From positions 152,099,641 to 152,163,640 of the forward strand of contig NC_080570.1 of NCBI RefSeq assembly GCF_030247185.1: 64,000 nt of DNA, read 5' to 3'. Below, in pieces: positions 9,650 to 21,756 of this stretch. A program made the position numbers and the translations under genes. The notes below the pieces were generated by a model that was not told where the DNA came from, made no database searches, and saw only the letters and a list, made by a program, of their open reading frames with translations. The stretch comes from Malaya genurostris (Eukaryota; Arthropoda; Insecta; Diptera; Culicidae). Position 1 is the stretch's first letter, and the number at the start of each line of letters is the position of its first letter.

Positions 9650-11348
9650 ATGGCAGCAAGTCGTCGCGTCGTCACGTTGCTGGTTCTGCTAGGGGCAACC
9701 CTTCAGAAGGCGAAAGCGGAAGAAAAACCCGGTGAATTCTACTCGTCCTTGCTGAGCATGGAACATTTGTTGGACAGCGAGAAAACGATCCTAAAACGAC
9801 TGGAACAGTTCATTCGATTGTCGGAGCAGAAAATAGAGTTCCTAAAAGGGCAGCTAGCAAAGTTGGAAAGTGACATCGAAGATACTTCGAAGAACCGGAT
9901 TGCATTTCTATCGAATCCAATCAATGCATTTCTGATGATGAAACGCCTTGTGGTAGACTATGCCCGAATGGATGAATACATGCAGTCGAATGTGGGCGTG
10001 TCGTTGATTGATAATTCAACTATCCTACCGGCCTATGAAGACTACATGGGAGTGGCAGATGCAATTGCCAATCTTCAGCACGTCTATCAGCTCGATACAG
10101 TCGAGCTGGCTGCCGGAATAATTCGTGGCCAGTCCACTGTCAGAGAGTTGACAGCCGATGAATGTTTCAGTATCGGTGCGGTCATGGGTCAAGTGAAACA
10201 ATTCAAGTATTCTGCTTTTTGGTTAGAGGAAGGACTTCGACGATGGGACCTGGAAGAGAAGCCTGTGGTAAGTAAGCAGGAAATTTTGAATGTTTTGTCC
10301 TACTCCCTGGCAGAGGAAGGTCACTATGAGGAAGCAATGAAACGAACGGATCAATTGCTTGAAATGATCCCGAATGATGTTGGCGCTCTTCAGAAAAAGG
10401 AAGTTCTAGAACAATGGCTGCAGTACGTTGAAGAGCATGGACCAAAGCCGAGTACCGACGTCGATCGAGGATTGTATGGGGCACTATGCCGGGGAGAGCA
10501 CCAAAGACCGGTCGCTGACTGGTCCATGTTGCGATGCCGGTACGAATCCAGCAAGACTCCTTTTATTCGGATTGCTCCGTTCAAACTGGAAGAGGTAAGC
10601 TTCGACCCGCTGATTGAAGTTTACCACGATGTGTTGTCCGAAGAGGAGATCGAAAATTTACTGTATTGGGCAAAGCCTAAAATTAGGCGCTCGAAGCTGG
10701 GCATGAAAGAAGAAGTGTCAAACTCAAGAATTAGTCAAAACGGTTGGTTGCGTGACGGTGACCAGCCTCTAGTAAGGACAGTGACCCTTCGAACGATGGA
10801 CATCAGTGGTTTGGACGATAAAGGCTTTGAGGCGTTGCAGATCAACAACTACGGCATCGGAGGTCATTACCTACCGCACTATGACTGGGCACGACAGGAT
10901 GGCGATGTTCCGCCGTTTGAGAAAATTGGATTAGGAAATCGAATCGGCACGGTGATGTATTATGTTAGTGTAGAAATCGACGCCCGATGCATGGAGTGAT
11001 CCCTTGAACTCTTCTTCTGAATTGTAGTTGAGTGACGTCGAACAAGGAGGAGCAACCGTTTTCCCTGTACTTGGAGTTGGTGTGTTCCCGAAGCGAGGAT
11101 CGGCCATTTTCTGGTACAACCTACATCATAACGGAACCGGGGACAGAAGAACGCTGCACGGGGCCTGTCCGGTATTGCTCGGATCCAAGTGGGGTATGTG
11201 ACCGGGTTTAAATTGGGAGACATGATCAATACAAATAAAAATTTTCTATATTCTAGTTGCCAATAAATGGATCCACGAATACCACCAGGAGTTCAGACGA
11301 CCTTGTGAACTACATTCCGGAATACAGGAACAAATAAATGACACATGA
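9650..11348 (+). CDS. P4HA: Prolyl 4-hydroxylase subunit alpha, copy 2
   Basis: Paralogue of the gene at 1259 with the same ER role in collagen-type proline hydroxylation. Exons are 9650-10963, 11028-11193 and 11257-11348; introns of 64 and 63 bp interrupt exactly the same codons as in copy 1. The protein is also 523 residues. The signal peptide is about residues 1-23 (MAASRRVVTLLVLLGATLQ). Iron ligands are His410 and Asp412 in PHYDW and His482 in LHGAC; the 2-oxoglutarate lysine is Lys492 in GSKW. An in-frame ATG at 9578 would add 24 polar residues and bury the signal peptide, so I chose 9650 (context acaATGg). An AATAAA lies at 11333-11338, just inside the coding end. Third positions differ widely from copy 1 except in blocks that are identical. 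Confidence 0.96.
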
Positions 11349-11765
11349 GACACAATACGAATCTATTTCGATGAACTTTACTCACTAAGTAGCAGTATCT
11401 GGATATTAAAAAACAGTCTATTTTTTCGTTTGCTGCAACCTTTCCTGGTGGAAGGTGTTCAGCCCTCTTGTCTCAAATAATTTCCCCTTTTCATGTATTT
11501 ACAATCGGTTCAACCCGCCACGTTTGGCCTAAGACTATTTCAAATTTCGTCGTGCACAGCCTACTATAAATTTCTTCCAGTTGAGTGGAGAAATCTTCCT
11601 CAATCCTCTTCTCATTCAAGCGGTGCACGTTAATGACGATGAAGTTGAAGAAAAGTTCCTCTCAGTTTCGAAGAGTTTCCGCTTAACTGGAGCCCAAAAC
11701 TTCTCTATTGGACCAAGTCAAGGAAGGTTTGATGAATTGGTTATTTTTTTTGGTATATATTTGAG
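11349..11765. other. 3' flank of copy 2, nothing recognised
   Basis: No gene seen. The second half may belong to the degenerate minus-strand transposon whose readable part starts at 11766. Confidence 0.4.
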
Positions 11766-11960
11766 CTATGGTACCTTACATCTGTTCAGTACGAAATTCG
11801 TATAGTGACAAAATGCCAAATCAAGCCAAACGTGGCTTCTGATTAATGGTAACGACTGCATTCGCAGACTTTCTCTTTCGTACACAGTACAACTTTTAGA
11901 TTTTCGATCACAACTACATATGGCTTGCCAAATCAAATTCTTCTTCGGGAATTCGAACAC
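11766..11960 (-). pseudogene. DD37E-type transposase remnant
   Basis: The minus strand reads NLIWQAICSC, then further on RSHVWLDLAFCHYTNFVLN. These match LVWQAICSCG and FWPDLVSAHYAK of the near-complete element at 53529-54808, and the second includes the second catalytic Asp. Only about 65 codons survive, with internal loss. No terminal repeats found. Confidence 0.7.
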
Positions 11961-12069
11961 CCTCTTTGTCCGGAAATGTTCGCCATAGCGTTCCTTCGCA
12001 TTGCGGTATAAAAAACCTAACCCGGAACTATTTGAAGTCTTCGAGCACGTATATGTTGTAGTGCATTAT

Positions 12070-12290
12070 GTGTCAGGATAATTCGGCGAACGCCATTTCG
12101 CCGAAAGCCGTTTCACTGAAAGAGACAATTCGCAGAAAGGGTTATTTCACTGAATCGTACAATTTTCTTAACATCGTAATTGGAAATAATTTCAAATAAA
12201 GAAAAATGAAAGATGATAGTGTTTACACCCGTTTTGTTGACCTCCAATTGTATTTCTGAAATATCTCATATTTAAAACAACGGGTAATTT
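12070..12290 (+). repeat. Partial CGCCGAAAG-type element
   Basis: Bases 12079-12160 carry the diagnostic repeats (catttcgccgaaagccg and relatives). The segment 12180-12265 matches the interior of the copy at 60869-62355 near 62125-62205 (GTTGACCT, CAATTGTA). The right end is missing. Confidence 0.6.
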
Positions 12291-12559
12291 CATTTCCACG
12301 CATTTATTTCAGAAAAAATATTCTTTTGGTTAATTTTTGTAGGTTGATTCCTGATTTCGAGAACGAGAAATGTTGACTTTATCAGCTACTGTTTCGCTAA
12401 TGTTCGCGATACTTTTCGTTTACTTAATGCGAATGAAAAAATATCTAATTCGGTTTTGCCACATCGTATGCTGTCCAACCGTCGCTACCGCTCGTTTGGA
12501 TCTGACTAAAGCAAAGAAACCTAACTTAAAAGATTAACATTCCTCTAAGATTCCCTAAT

Positions 12560-12760
12560 GGTCCTACGCTATTCTGGTCAGATTTAGCCTCGTGTCATTA
12601 CTCGAAAGTTGTCGGCTAATGAGATCAACTTGGTGCCGAAGAACTTCTATACCCGGAACGGCCAATTCAAAAATATTGGGCCATCAGGAAGCTGACGCTT
12701 CAGAAACATCCTGGGGAAGGATAATTGGAGGAAGATATAATGACAAAATGGAAAAATGTT
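12560..12760 (+). pseudogene. DD37E-type transposase remnant
   Basis: Around 12575 the plus strand reads WSDLASCHYSKVV, the second catalytic Asp segment of the DD37E family. Downstream are scraps of the VPK(D)MNPPN region and QFKKYWAIRK, which corresponds to PIEKYWAIVK in relatives. Several frameshifts. Degenerate and without visible ends. Confidence 0.6.
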
Positions 12761-12999
12761 GGTCTAAGCGTTGTACAACACCCGATGAGTATTGTTGAAA
12801 GGAAGGTTCGTGCATTTGATTATGGTACTAAAATTGAATAAATCGATCATGGAAAAAGTTACATAATATTGTTGATTTGATTTCCTAAACGTTTGAAGAA
12901 TGCCTGAATTTCACCGAATATATTCTGATTATGCAATTTGATCTCGTACACTTTTTAGGATCTAAAAGGTGTCTTGGGCTACACGCTTCTCTAGTTAGG

Positions 13000-13262
13000 C
13001 GGCGTGCCTGTAAATATTGATCGCTATCGACAGCAAATGATGAAATTGCTTGGAAAACGACCAACATTCTCCAGAAGACAAGAGAAGGTAAAGTTGCAGC
13101 ACGACAACGCCTCAACACACACTACTAAAGCGTTCAAAAATATCAAATTCCGAGCTCACATACGAACATTAGCCTCAAATGTCATACTCCCCCAACTTGG
13201 CCCCTTCCGACTGTCATACGATTCTATCGATTTTTCACAAACTTCCTGAGCAGCACTTCTCT
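13000..13262 (+). pseudogene. Mariner transposase remnant
   Basis: The plus strand reads VNIDRYRQQMMKLLGKRP and then KVKLQHDNASTHT, the segment with the second catalytic Asp of mariner DD34D transposases. Then come LPQLGPFRLSYDSI-type scraps of the third Asp region and AALL. About 85 codons remain, with frameshifts; no terminal repeats. Confidence 0.65.
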
Positions 13263-13524
13263 GTAGAGAAGATCGGATAAGCTTTCTATTTTACGAGAAC
13301 CAGACCCGATCGAAAATAAAAAACCTGACCCGAACCCAATTAAAATTAAAAGATCTTCACCTGTACCCGATCCGAGACCGAAGAATATTTTCCCGTATTC
13401 GAACCTCACCCGTGCCTTTTTCGGTTCGAGTATCGGGTATCGAGAATTCCCGAAACCCGACCACATTTTTGAACACTAACCCGATTCGGGTAAGAATACC
13501 CGAAACCTACTCATCTCCGTTCCG

Positions 13525-14504
13525 TTAGTTTTCAATTGATTGCTCGTTTTTTTTCGAGAACTTCATACGAAGTTAATGAAAAACTCCTTTTAAATAAGTT
13601 TGAAAACATATCGAAACCTTATGGACAATTTGTTGCTAATTAGTTACGGTAGTTTTTAATATGTTGCACTTTTTTTCGAGAACATCGCTGAGTTCATATG
13701 AAGTTAACGAAGCACTCTTCCTAAATAAGCTTAAAAACAAAAAGAAACCCAATAATTTGTTGCTAAATAGTTACGGTAGTTTTAAATATGTTGCTCATTT
13801 TTTCGAGAACTTCGCAAAGTTCATATGAAGTTAACGAGCACCCCTTTTAAGTTAGTTTGAAAACAAATCAAAACCCAGTGGATAATTTGTTGCTAATTAG
13901 TTTCAGTAGTATTCAATTTGTTGCTCATTTTTTTTAGAGAAAATCGCTGAGCTCATACAAACTTAACTTAGCACCTTTCTCAAATAAGTCTGAAAACAAA
14001 TCGAAACCTAGTGTATAATATTTTGCTATTTAGTTACGTTAGTTTTAAATTTGTTGCTCACTACTTTTTTAACTTCGTTGAGTTCATACGAAATTTACGA
14101 AGCGGCCTTCTTAAATAAGTTTAAAAACAAATCGAAACCCAGTTAATAATTAGTTACTAATTAGTTACGGTAGTTTTTAATTTGTTGCTTATATTTTTTC
14201 TAGAACTTCTCTGAATTTATACGAAGTCAACGAAGCACCCTTCCCAAATAAGTTTGAAAACAAACCGAAATTTAATGGAAAATTTGTTGATAATTAGTTA
14301 CGGTAGTTTTTAATTTGTTTCTCATTTTTTCGAGTACTTCGCTGAGTTTATATGACATTAATGAAGCACCCCTCATAAATAAGTTCGAAAACAAATCGAA
14401 ACCCAGTGTATAATTTATTGCCAATTAGTAACGGTAGTTTTTAATTTGTTGCTCATTATTCTTCGAGAACTTCGCAAAGTTCATATGAAGTTGACAAAGC
14501 ACCC
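13525..14504 (+). repeat. 130-bp satellite array, left part
   Basis: A head-to-tail array. Successive tagttacggt words are 127, 130, 133, 131, 133 and 132 bases apart. Each monomer contains a near-palindrome centred on CATATG (cttcg...ttcatatgaa...cgaag), the phrase aaacaaatcgaaacccagtg and ttgttgctaattagttac. Monomers differ by roughly 10-20 percent. The same unit forms the inside of the Foldback-like elements listed here, one of which splits this array at 14514. Confidence 0.92.
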
Positions 14505-14513
14505 CTCTTAAAT

Positions 14514-15042
14514 ATGAGCATGAACTTAGTGAGGCACCCCTCACCGATGATAACGCAAATAGGTGAATAATTTGTTGCTAAATTGTTGCTAATTAGTTAC
14601 GGTGACTTTGAATTTGTTGCTCAATTTTCTTTAAATTTTTTGAGTGCTTCGCTAACTTCATATAAACTTAGCGAAGTACTCAAAAAAATTTAAAAAAAAT
14701 TGAGCAACAAATTCAAAGTTACCGTAACTAATTAGTAACAAATTATTCACTAGGCTTCGATTTGTTTTGAAGCATATTTGGAAAGGAGGCTTCGCTAACT
14801 TCATATGAACTTGGCGAAATACTCAAAAAAATAAAAAAATAAATCGAGCGATTTGTTTTGAAGCATATTTGGAAGGAAGGCTTCGCTAACTTCATATGAA
14901 CTTAGCGAAGTACTCGAAAATATAAAAAAAATTGAGCAACAAATTCAAAATTACCGTAACTAATTAGTAACAAATTAGCAACAAATTATTCACCTGTTTA
15001 TGTTATCATCGGCGAGAGGTGCCTCGCTAAGTTCATGCTCAT
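14514..15042. mobile_element. Foldback-like element E1 with 9-bp target duplication
   Basis: The ends are mirror images: ATGAGCATGAAC at 14514 and GTTCATGCTCAT ending 15042. The terminal inverted repeats extend over about 60 bases (gaggcacc...ccgatgataacgcaaatag). The interior consists of satellite-type monomers in opposing orientations with a fold axis near 14660. CTCTTAAAT stands on both sides (14505-14513 and 15043-15051). Nine-bp duplications with long internally repetitive arms are typical of Foldback/Mutator-type elements. No transposase. Confidence 0.85.
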
Positions 15043-15051
15043 CTCTTAAAT

Positions 15052-15905
15052 GAGTTTGAGAATAAATCGAAACCCAGTGCATATTTGGTTGCTAGTTAGT
15101 AACGGTATAAATGGTTGCTTATTTTTTTCGATAACTTCGCAGAATAAGTTTGAAAACAAACCGAAACTTAGTGGAAATTAAGTTGCCAATTAGTTACGGT
15201 AGTTTTTAATTTGTTGCTTATTTTTTTTCGAGTACTTCGCAAAGTTTATATGAAGTTAACGAAGCACTCCACTTATACAAGTTTGAAAACAAATCGCAAC
15301 CAAGTGAATACTTTGTTACTGATTAGTTACGAAAGTTTTCAATTATTTTCTTCGAGAACTTCGCTGAGTTCATATGAAGTTAACGAAGCACCCGACTTAA
15401 ATAAGTTTGAAAACAAATCGAAACCCAGTGGATAATGTGTTGCTAATTAGTTACGGTAGTTTTTAATTTGTTGCTCAACTTTTTTTTTTTTCGATAACTT
15501 TACTGAGTTTATATGAATTTAACGAAGCACATCTTTTAAATACGCTTAAAAACAAATCGAAACTTATTTTTTAGAGGAAATCGCTGATTTCATACGAAGT
15601 AAACGAAGCACCACTCTTATATAAGATTGCAAGCACATCGAAACCCAGTGAATAATTTGTTGCTAATTAGTTACGGTAGTTGTTAATTGGTTGCTCTTTT
15701 TTTTCCAGAACTTCGCAAAGTTTATACGAAGTTAACGGAGCACCCGTTATAAATAAGTTTGAAAACAAATCGAGTCCCAGTAGATAGTTTGTTGTTAATT
15801 AGTTACGGTTGTTTTTAGTTTGTTGATGATTAGTTCCGGTAGTTTTTGATTTATTTCAAGTACTTCGCTGAGTTCATAAGAATGTAACGAAGCACCCCGA
15901 AACGA
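15052..15905 (+). repeat. 130-bp satellite array, right part
   Basis: Continuation of the array in the same orientation as the left part, about six further monomers, some shortened (for example near 15120 and 15560). It ends near 15900 in unrelated sequence. Confidence 0.88.
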
Positions 15906-17830
15906 AATAATTCTCATCAGTCAATTATGTAGAATAATAATTCATTAGTATATTTAATGTATCTCAAGTAGCATGTTTTTTCTTTTTTTTTAACACTGAA
16001 CCAAACAGCTGAATAACAATCGCATAACTTCCGCATATTTAACAAGTATGTTTATAAATTCACACTCCTGTCGGTGGTGCCTACTCCCATGAATTTGAAT
16101 TATTTTGTGTGGAATTTTCATTATTCATCGTTTGGAAAAATGTGCAGAATTTTGCTGACGCTCAAGATTAATATTAATAATAAAATATTTCCGGAATAAT
16201 GGTTTGCCTCGCCTACTATCAACTGAGCTCCGGAGTAAGCAAAAATGCCACCCTTCTTCCCTAGAAGACATTGCGTAAATGGCTGTCTAATGTCATGCTG
16301 CTTGACAATTTACTTGGAAGGACTGTTAACGTCACACATATAGAGGACATGTCACCCACCCGATAGCCCCTTTTCCCCCGCTTTACTAGCCCGTTGGATG
16401 AATGAAATTCTTGCAATCTGTTCATTTTCCGAACAGATGTTCTCTCCCGATGCTGGATAAATAAAACTGACATGACAGGGAATGTGGCTAGTTTGCAGTG
16501 AATTTGCTGTTGTTGAATGTTTCTCCACAAGTACCATGTGGCATCTGAAGCGAAGCACACTGTGCGCGTGTGGGAGTATAGCTGCCTATCCCAGGACGAC
16601 GGAAATGGAGATGCCACCAGTTGAATGGATTCAACAGACGTTAAACGCTAATAAAAGCCCAGCCCCTTGTGAATGCAATCAAAGCCGAGTAGTGTGCCGA
16701 ACTTGTACGATTTTGTGATGTTGACAAATTTCAGCGTTGTTCGTTTACACACAAACACACGGTATATTGGGCAGGCCGAACACTGTGAGTGTGTGTTTTT
16801 GAGTGTGCAAATTTTTATTAGGGTTTCTTCGCAGTCGGGTGCGATGGAGACGCGTGGTACTTCTCTCCATGGAAATTTCTGTTGATCATGAGATTAACCG
16901 ATTTCTGCACAGAATTCCTTTCCATACTGAAGAGCTTCACACAACCGACTAGACTCTATTAGCAGTATTAGATAGAAGAAAAAATAAAATAACACCCGTA
17001 TCGATGTGGCTTCACAATAACTCATGGCGGCGAAGGACGAAGCAAAACGAACAACATGAAAATTAATTAAATCAATAATCCGAAAACATTTTGCCGAGAG
17101 AGATAGACAGACAGAGAGATCGAACACTGACGACGGTTCACTGAGTGATTAAAAAGTTTTCTCGCACTCCCACACCCGATTATGAAACAGTTTGTTCGTT
17201 TCATTCCCGTGACAGCAAATTCAATCAATGCTCAAAAATTGAGAGTTTTCGTGTCAGTTTCCGTCCTCATCTCTTCGGGGAACCGAATTCGAACCGTTTG
17301 ATTTGGCAATTAGTACAGATTTCCATCCGATTCCTGGTCGGATTCTCCGCCCAAAGCTAGACGCTCTAGACAGTCCGGTCGACGAATCGATGCTGGATCA
17401 TTGGGCGCAATCGAGTTTTATTATCCGTCCGCACTAGCAGAACACTCCTAGTAGGCCATGAATAATCGCATTATGTCTGGTTCACCGCGATTCATTAATA
17501 GCATTTGGAGTCGTCGTCGTCGTAGCAGCCGGTTGTCGGTTGCTGTGGCGATACTTGCTTCAGTTACATGCAGGAATGGGGGCGAACTCGAGTACTGGAA
17601 TAGATGTAGCATTAATGAATCTGACGATTGAACCAAGATCAATATTTGAATTTGTTTCGTACCAATATTAAAAACTCGGCGGATTTTATCTGGGGTGTTC
17701 TCCGTTGGTATCAGAGGAAGTTGGAACAGCATACTAACTTTTGAACCAAGAGTGTTTTTGTACTTAATAAATTTGTGTGATTTTATTGGGATGTTGGAGA
17801 AATTTCAATTCGCTTATGTTGTGCTGGTTT
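15906..17830. other. Non-repetitive, non-coding stretch
   Basis: No repeats or recognisable protein. Base composition is less AT-rich than the neighbours and there are short GT tracts. ORFs up to 118 codons on the minus strand look random. It could hold regulatory or intronic DNA of a host gene. Confidence 0.4.
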
Positions 17831-18487
17831 GATTTTCACAAATTTAAATTCTCGCAAGGATAAAAAAATGAAAAATGCTTTTTGTCGGTTACGCCACTTT
17901 CGCCATTATATTCCCGGAACTAGAACTGACAGTAATTTAAAATTTGAACTTATCCACAGCCCTAAAATGGCTCTTAGATTAGCCTAAGCTCGTTGGACTC
18001 GGTTCAGCCATTTACATGAAAATTTTGCGGAGCAAAACAATAATTGTATTTGTCGGTTACGTCACTTATACCAATATGTCCCCGAAACTATACGTGACAG
18101 TCATTCGATCTTCGAACTTCGAACTTGACTCAGAAGTAGCTTCAAATGAGTTCAAAGTTTGTTGAAGTTAGTTAAACTATCTCTGAGAAAATTTAACGAA
18201 GAGAGGAAAATGACTTTTTGTCGTTTACGTCACTTATATGATTATAGCTTTGGAACAAGAACTGACATCTTCGTACTTGATCAACAAAATAAAAGTAGCT
18301 GTAAAATTAGCCTAGGCTAATTGAAACCATCTTCGAGAAAATTAAACGGAGAAAAAAAAGCGGTTCTCGGTTACGCCACTTTTGCTATTATATTCTCCAA
18401 ATTAAAACTGATAGCCATTTGATCTTCAAACTTGCTCCAATTGATAATAAGTAGCTTTCGAATGAACCTAACCTTGCAGAAGCAATG

Positions 18488-18950
18488 TGTTTTTAAATCA
18501 GAGATGCCAAGTGCTCAAAAATAAAATCTGGTCGTTTCCGAAGAAAAAGTCTGGCAAAATTTGGCATCATTTATGTTAACAAAACTAAGTTCCATTTGCT
18601 TCTTAACATCTAGTCTTCGATTCGTTAGTAAATAAGAATCTCGCGCATAGCAAGTGGAAGGCTGAAACAGACATAAAGTTTGATTCTACTTGAACGTTAC
18701 TTTGTCATTATGCTGTGGCGCCATGTCTTTACAGGCATTTATTTTCGTGGTTTTCTACTTATTTGACGATTTGAACCATTTGTTCCGAATTATTCAAATA
18801 AAACTGAAAGAAAATTTGAACATCTGCAAAATCTAGCAAAAGATCTAGTTTGTTAAAGTGTCTGTCGAAATGAGAAAAATATGACAAATTCCAGATAAAT
18901 CTGGAACATTGGCAACAATTTATATTATTAAATCAAAAAAATAAAAGCCT
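18488..18950. mobile_element. Unassigned insert in the satellite
   Basis: The monomer pattern stops near 18488 and resumes near 18955. The insert begins with agatgccaagtgctc and ends with aaatctggaacattggcaac. Gccaagtg and aacattggca are loosely inverse to each other, which hints at a short inverted-repeat element. No coding content. Confidence 0.4.
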
Positions 18951-19129
18951 TCACAAAATCGGTTCAGGTTTTTTCTCCGAAAATTTTGAGCGGTGAGGAA
19001 AACATCAACGGAACTAGAAGTAACAGATATTTGATCTTCGTACTTGATTTGCAACCCTAGAGTAGCTTTTAAAGGAACCAAAGTTTGTCAAAATCGGCTA
19101 AGCCATTTTCAAGAAAATTGAGCCCATTG

Positions 19130-20186
19130 CACTATGGTCCGAAACGGGAAATTAGCGTGACAAAAATATTTTCACTATTAAATATTAGTTTTTTTTTTGT
19201 AGTTGGTGTCTTCACAAAAGTTGTTTGTAATCAAATGGCGCTATTTTTGATGACAAAAGTTACTAGGGTGGTCCTTATTTAGATTAAAATCTGAAATCTA
19301 ACTTTCTTAATTGAACTCAAAAATGATTTTGTTGTACAATAAAGTTGTAGGAAATTTTATTGCGAGCAACTTTGCTGAAAAAAGCACTTCTATAGCTCTT
19401 CATTTGATAGAGTTACATCAATTTTCCCGAGTAAAAGTAGGGTGAAAATTACTTTTTTTGTTCTAACTTTTTTGTGAAACGTTCTACGGAACAGTTGTCT
19501 TCAGAAGAGTTGTTGAACTAATCATTGCGCACAATTTTACTAAAGCAAGCTATTTCATATAAGCTACCAGTACAAAGTTATGATTGTTTTTTCTTCAAAA
19601 ACTAGTCCTGCTTCAAATATCAATATTCATTAGATGCCAGATCGATAAAAATATAACCTATGCGGTTCCTGAAAGGTCATAATATAAGTAAAATTTCAAG
19701 AGAAAATTGGAAGGGTGTTATTTTTTTTAACTTATTTGAATTAGTTTTGAAAATACCTTGAAAAAACTCAAAAACATTGCATAACTCTTAAACGCCTTAC
19801 GGTTCAACATACTTTCTTCAGCAAAATAATAGTATAAAATTAGTTCTACAAGTGTTTCATACATTGTCCACTCGAGAAATGAGACACACAAAAACTACAG
19901 CCGAAAAATGATTTTTAGTAAGTCAAAGCACTTTCTGAAACCCAAGAAAATCATTAGTTTGTTAAAATGAGTAGAATGTATTTATTCGAACCAAAACTCA
20001 TTGTGCGTCGATTTCCGGTTTTTACAGGCCATTCGGTACACAAGTGGACGAGAAAGAAGGACCAGTGTCATAGGCGTCTTGGCACGATGTGGATAAAAAT
20101 ATTTGTGAAGACACCAACTACAAAAAACTAATATTTAATAGTGAAAATATTTTTGTCACGCTAATTTCCCGTTTCGGACCATAGTG
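19130..20186. mobile_element. 1,057-bp non-autonomous element with long terminal inverted repeats
   Basis: Both ends read CACTATGGTCCGAAACGGGA inward. The inverted repeat extends about 95 bases with one 3-base indel in a T run. The flanks share CATTG (19125-19129 and 20187-20191), a probable 5-bp target duplication; a 3-bp ATT duplication with GCACTATGG ends is an equal reading. The interior shows no transposase. It sits within one satellite monomer, so it inserted after the array formed. Confidence 0.85.
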
Positions 20187-21756
20187 CATTGTCGGTTACG
20201 TCACTTATGCCATTATGTTTCCGAAACTAGAACTGACAGCCATTTGATCATCGAACTTGTTCCAATATCATCAAGCGGTTTTAGAACAAGCCAAGGCTTG
20301 TTGAAATCGGTTAAGCCATCTCTCCGAGAAAATTGAGCGGAGAGGAAAAAACAATGCATTTTGTCCGGTAATGCCACTTATACTACTATGTTTGCGGATC
20401 TAGAACTTACAGCCATTTGATCTTCGAACTTGATCCACATCTCAAAACTAGCTTTCAAATTAGCATAAACTTGTTAGAATCGAGAAAATCGAGTGGAAGA
20501 AAATCGTTTCGGCGGTTGCGTCACTTCTACCATTATATCGCTGAAATCAGAAGCGACAGCTATTTGAGCTTCGAACTTAATCCATGAACCGATGGTAGCT
20601 TAAACTTTTTGAAATCGGTTAAGTAATTTTCTAGAAAAAAATTAGAGTTTTGTCGGTTCCGTCACTTCTACCATTAAATCTTCGGAACCATAAGAATTTA
20701 ATTCACAATCGAAAAGCTTCAAAATTTGTGGAAATCAGTGTAGCTATTTCCGGGAAAGTTTAGCGGAGAGAAAAATGCGTTTTGTCGTTTATGTCACTTA
20801 AGCCATAATATTCCCAGAATTAGAACTGAAAGCCATTTTAACTCCGAAAATCCATAGCTCAAAAATAGCTTTCAAATGAGTTTAAGATTGTCGAAATAAG
20901 TTTAGATATCTGGGAAAATTGAGCGGGAAGAAAAAAAGTGATTTGTCGGTTACGTCACTTATATGATCATATCTCAAGAAGTGTCAGCCATATTTTTTTC
21001 TAACTAGATCCACAACTCAATGCCCTTGGGAGCCTAAAAATGTGGGAATCGGTTTAGTCGTCACCGTGAAAATTCAGCGGTGAAAAAATGCGCTTTGTTG
21101 GTTACGTCACTTCTACCAATAAATCTTCGGATTTAGAAAAACTTGATTCACATCCCAGCTACTTAGCTTAAAATGAGTCTAAGTTTGTTAAAGTTAATTT
21201 AGCTATCTCTGAGAAAATTTAGCGGAGTGAAAAATGCGTTTTGTCGTGTACGTCATTTATACTATTATGTCTCCGAAGGTGGAACTGACAGACATTTGAT
21301 TATCGAACTTGATCCAATATTATAAAGTAGCTTTAGAATGAGCCTAAGCTTCTTGAAATCGATAGAGTCATCTCCGACAAAATTGAGCGGTGAGAAAAAA
21401 AATTAAATTAGTCGATTAAGTCACTTATACGATTATATCTCATGAACCGGCAATATTAGTTAGATCCACAGCCAAGTGTTAGTCTCGACCGAGTCTGAAC
21501 TTGTTGGAATCGATTTGGCTATCTCCGAACAAAATTGAGCGAAAAAAAACAATTTTGTCGGTTACGTCATTTACATGATTATAGCTCAGACACGAGAAGT
21601 GTGTTGATAATCAAACTAGATTGATGATATCATGGTAGCTTTCAGACTAGACTAAGCTTGTTGAAATTGAACATCTAAGAAAATTGAGCAGTGAAAAAAA
21701 TGTACTTTGTCGAATACGCCACTTATACCACTATAGATCCAGAACCAGAAGATATA

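Noticed and set aside
13525..15905. CRISPR-like regular repeats
   Set aside because: Monomers are adjacent without spacers, 130 bases long and diverged; a satellite in a eukaryotic context.
16261..16617. 118-codon minus-strand ORF in the unique region
   Set aside because: Low-information sequence, no domain, overlapping ORFs on both strands; no splice or start context to support it.
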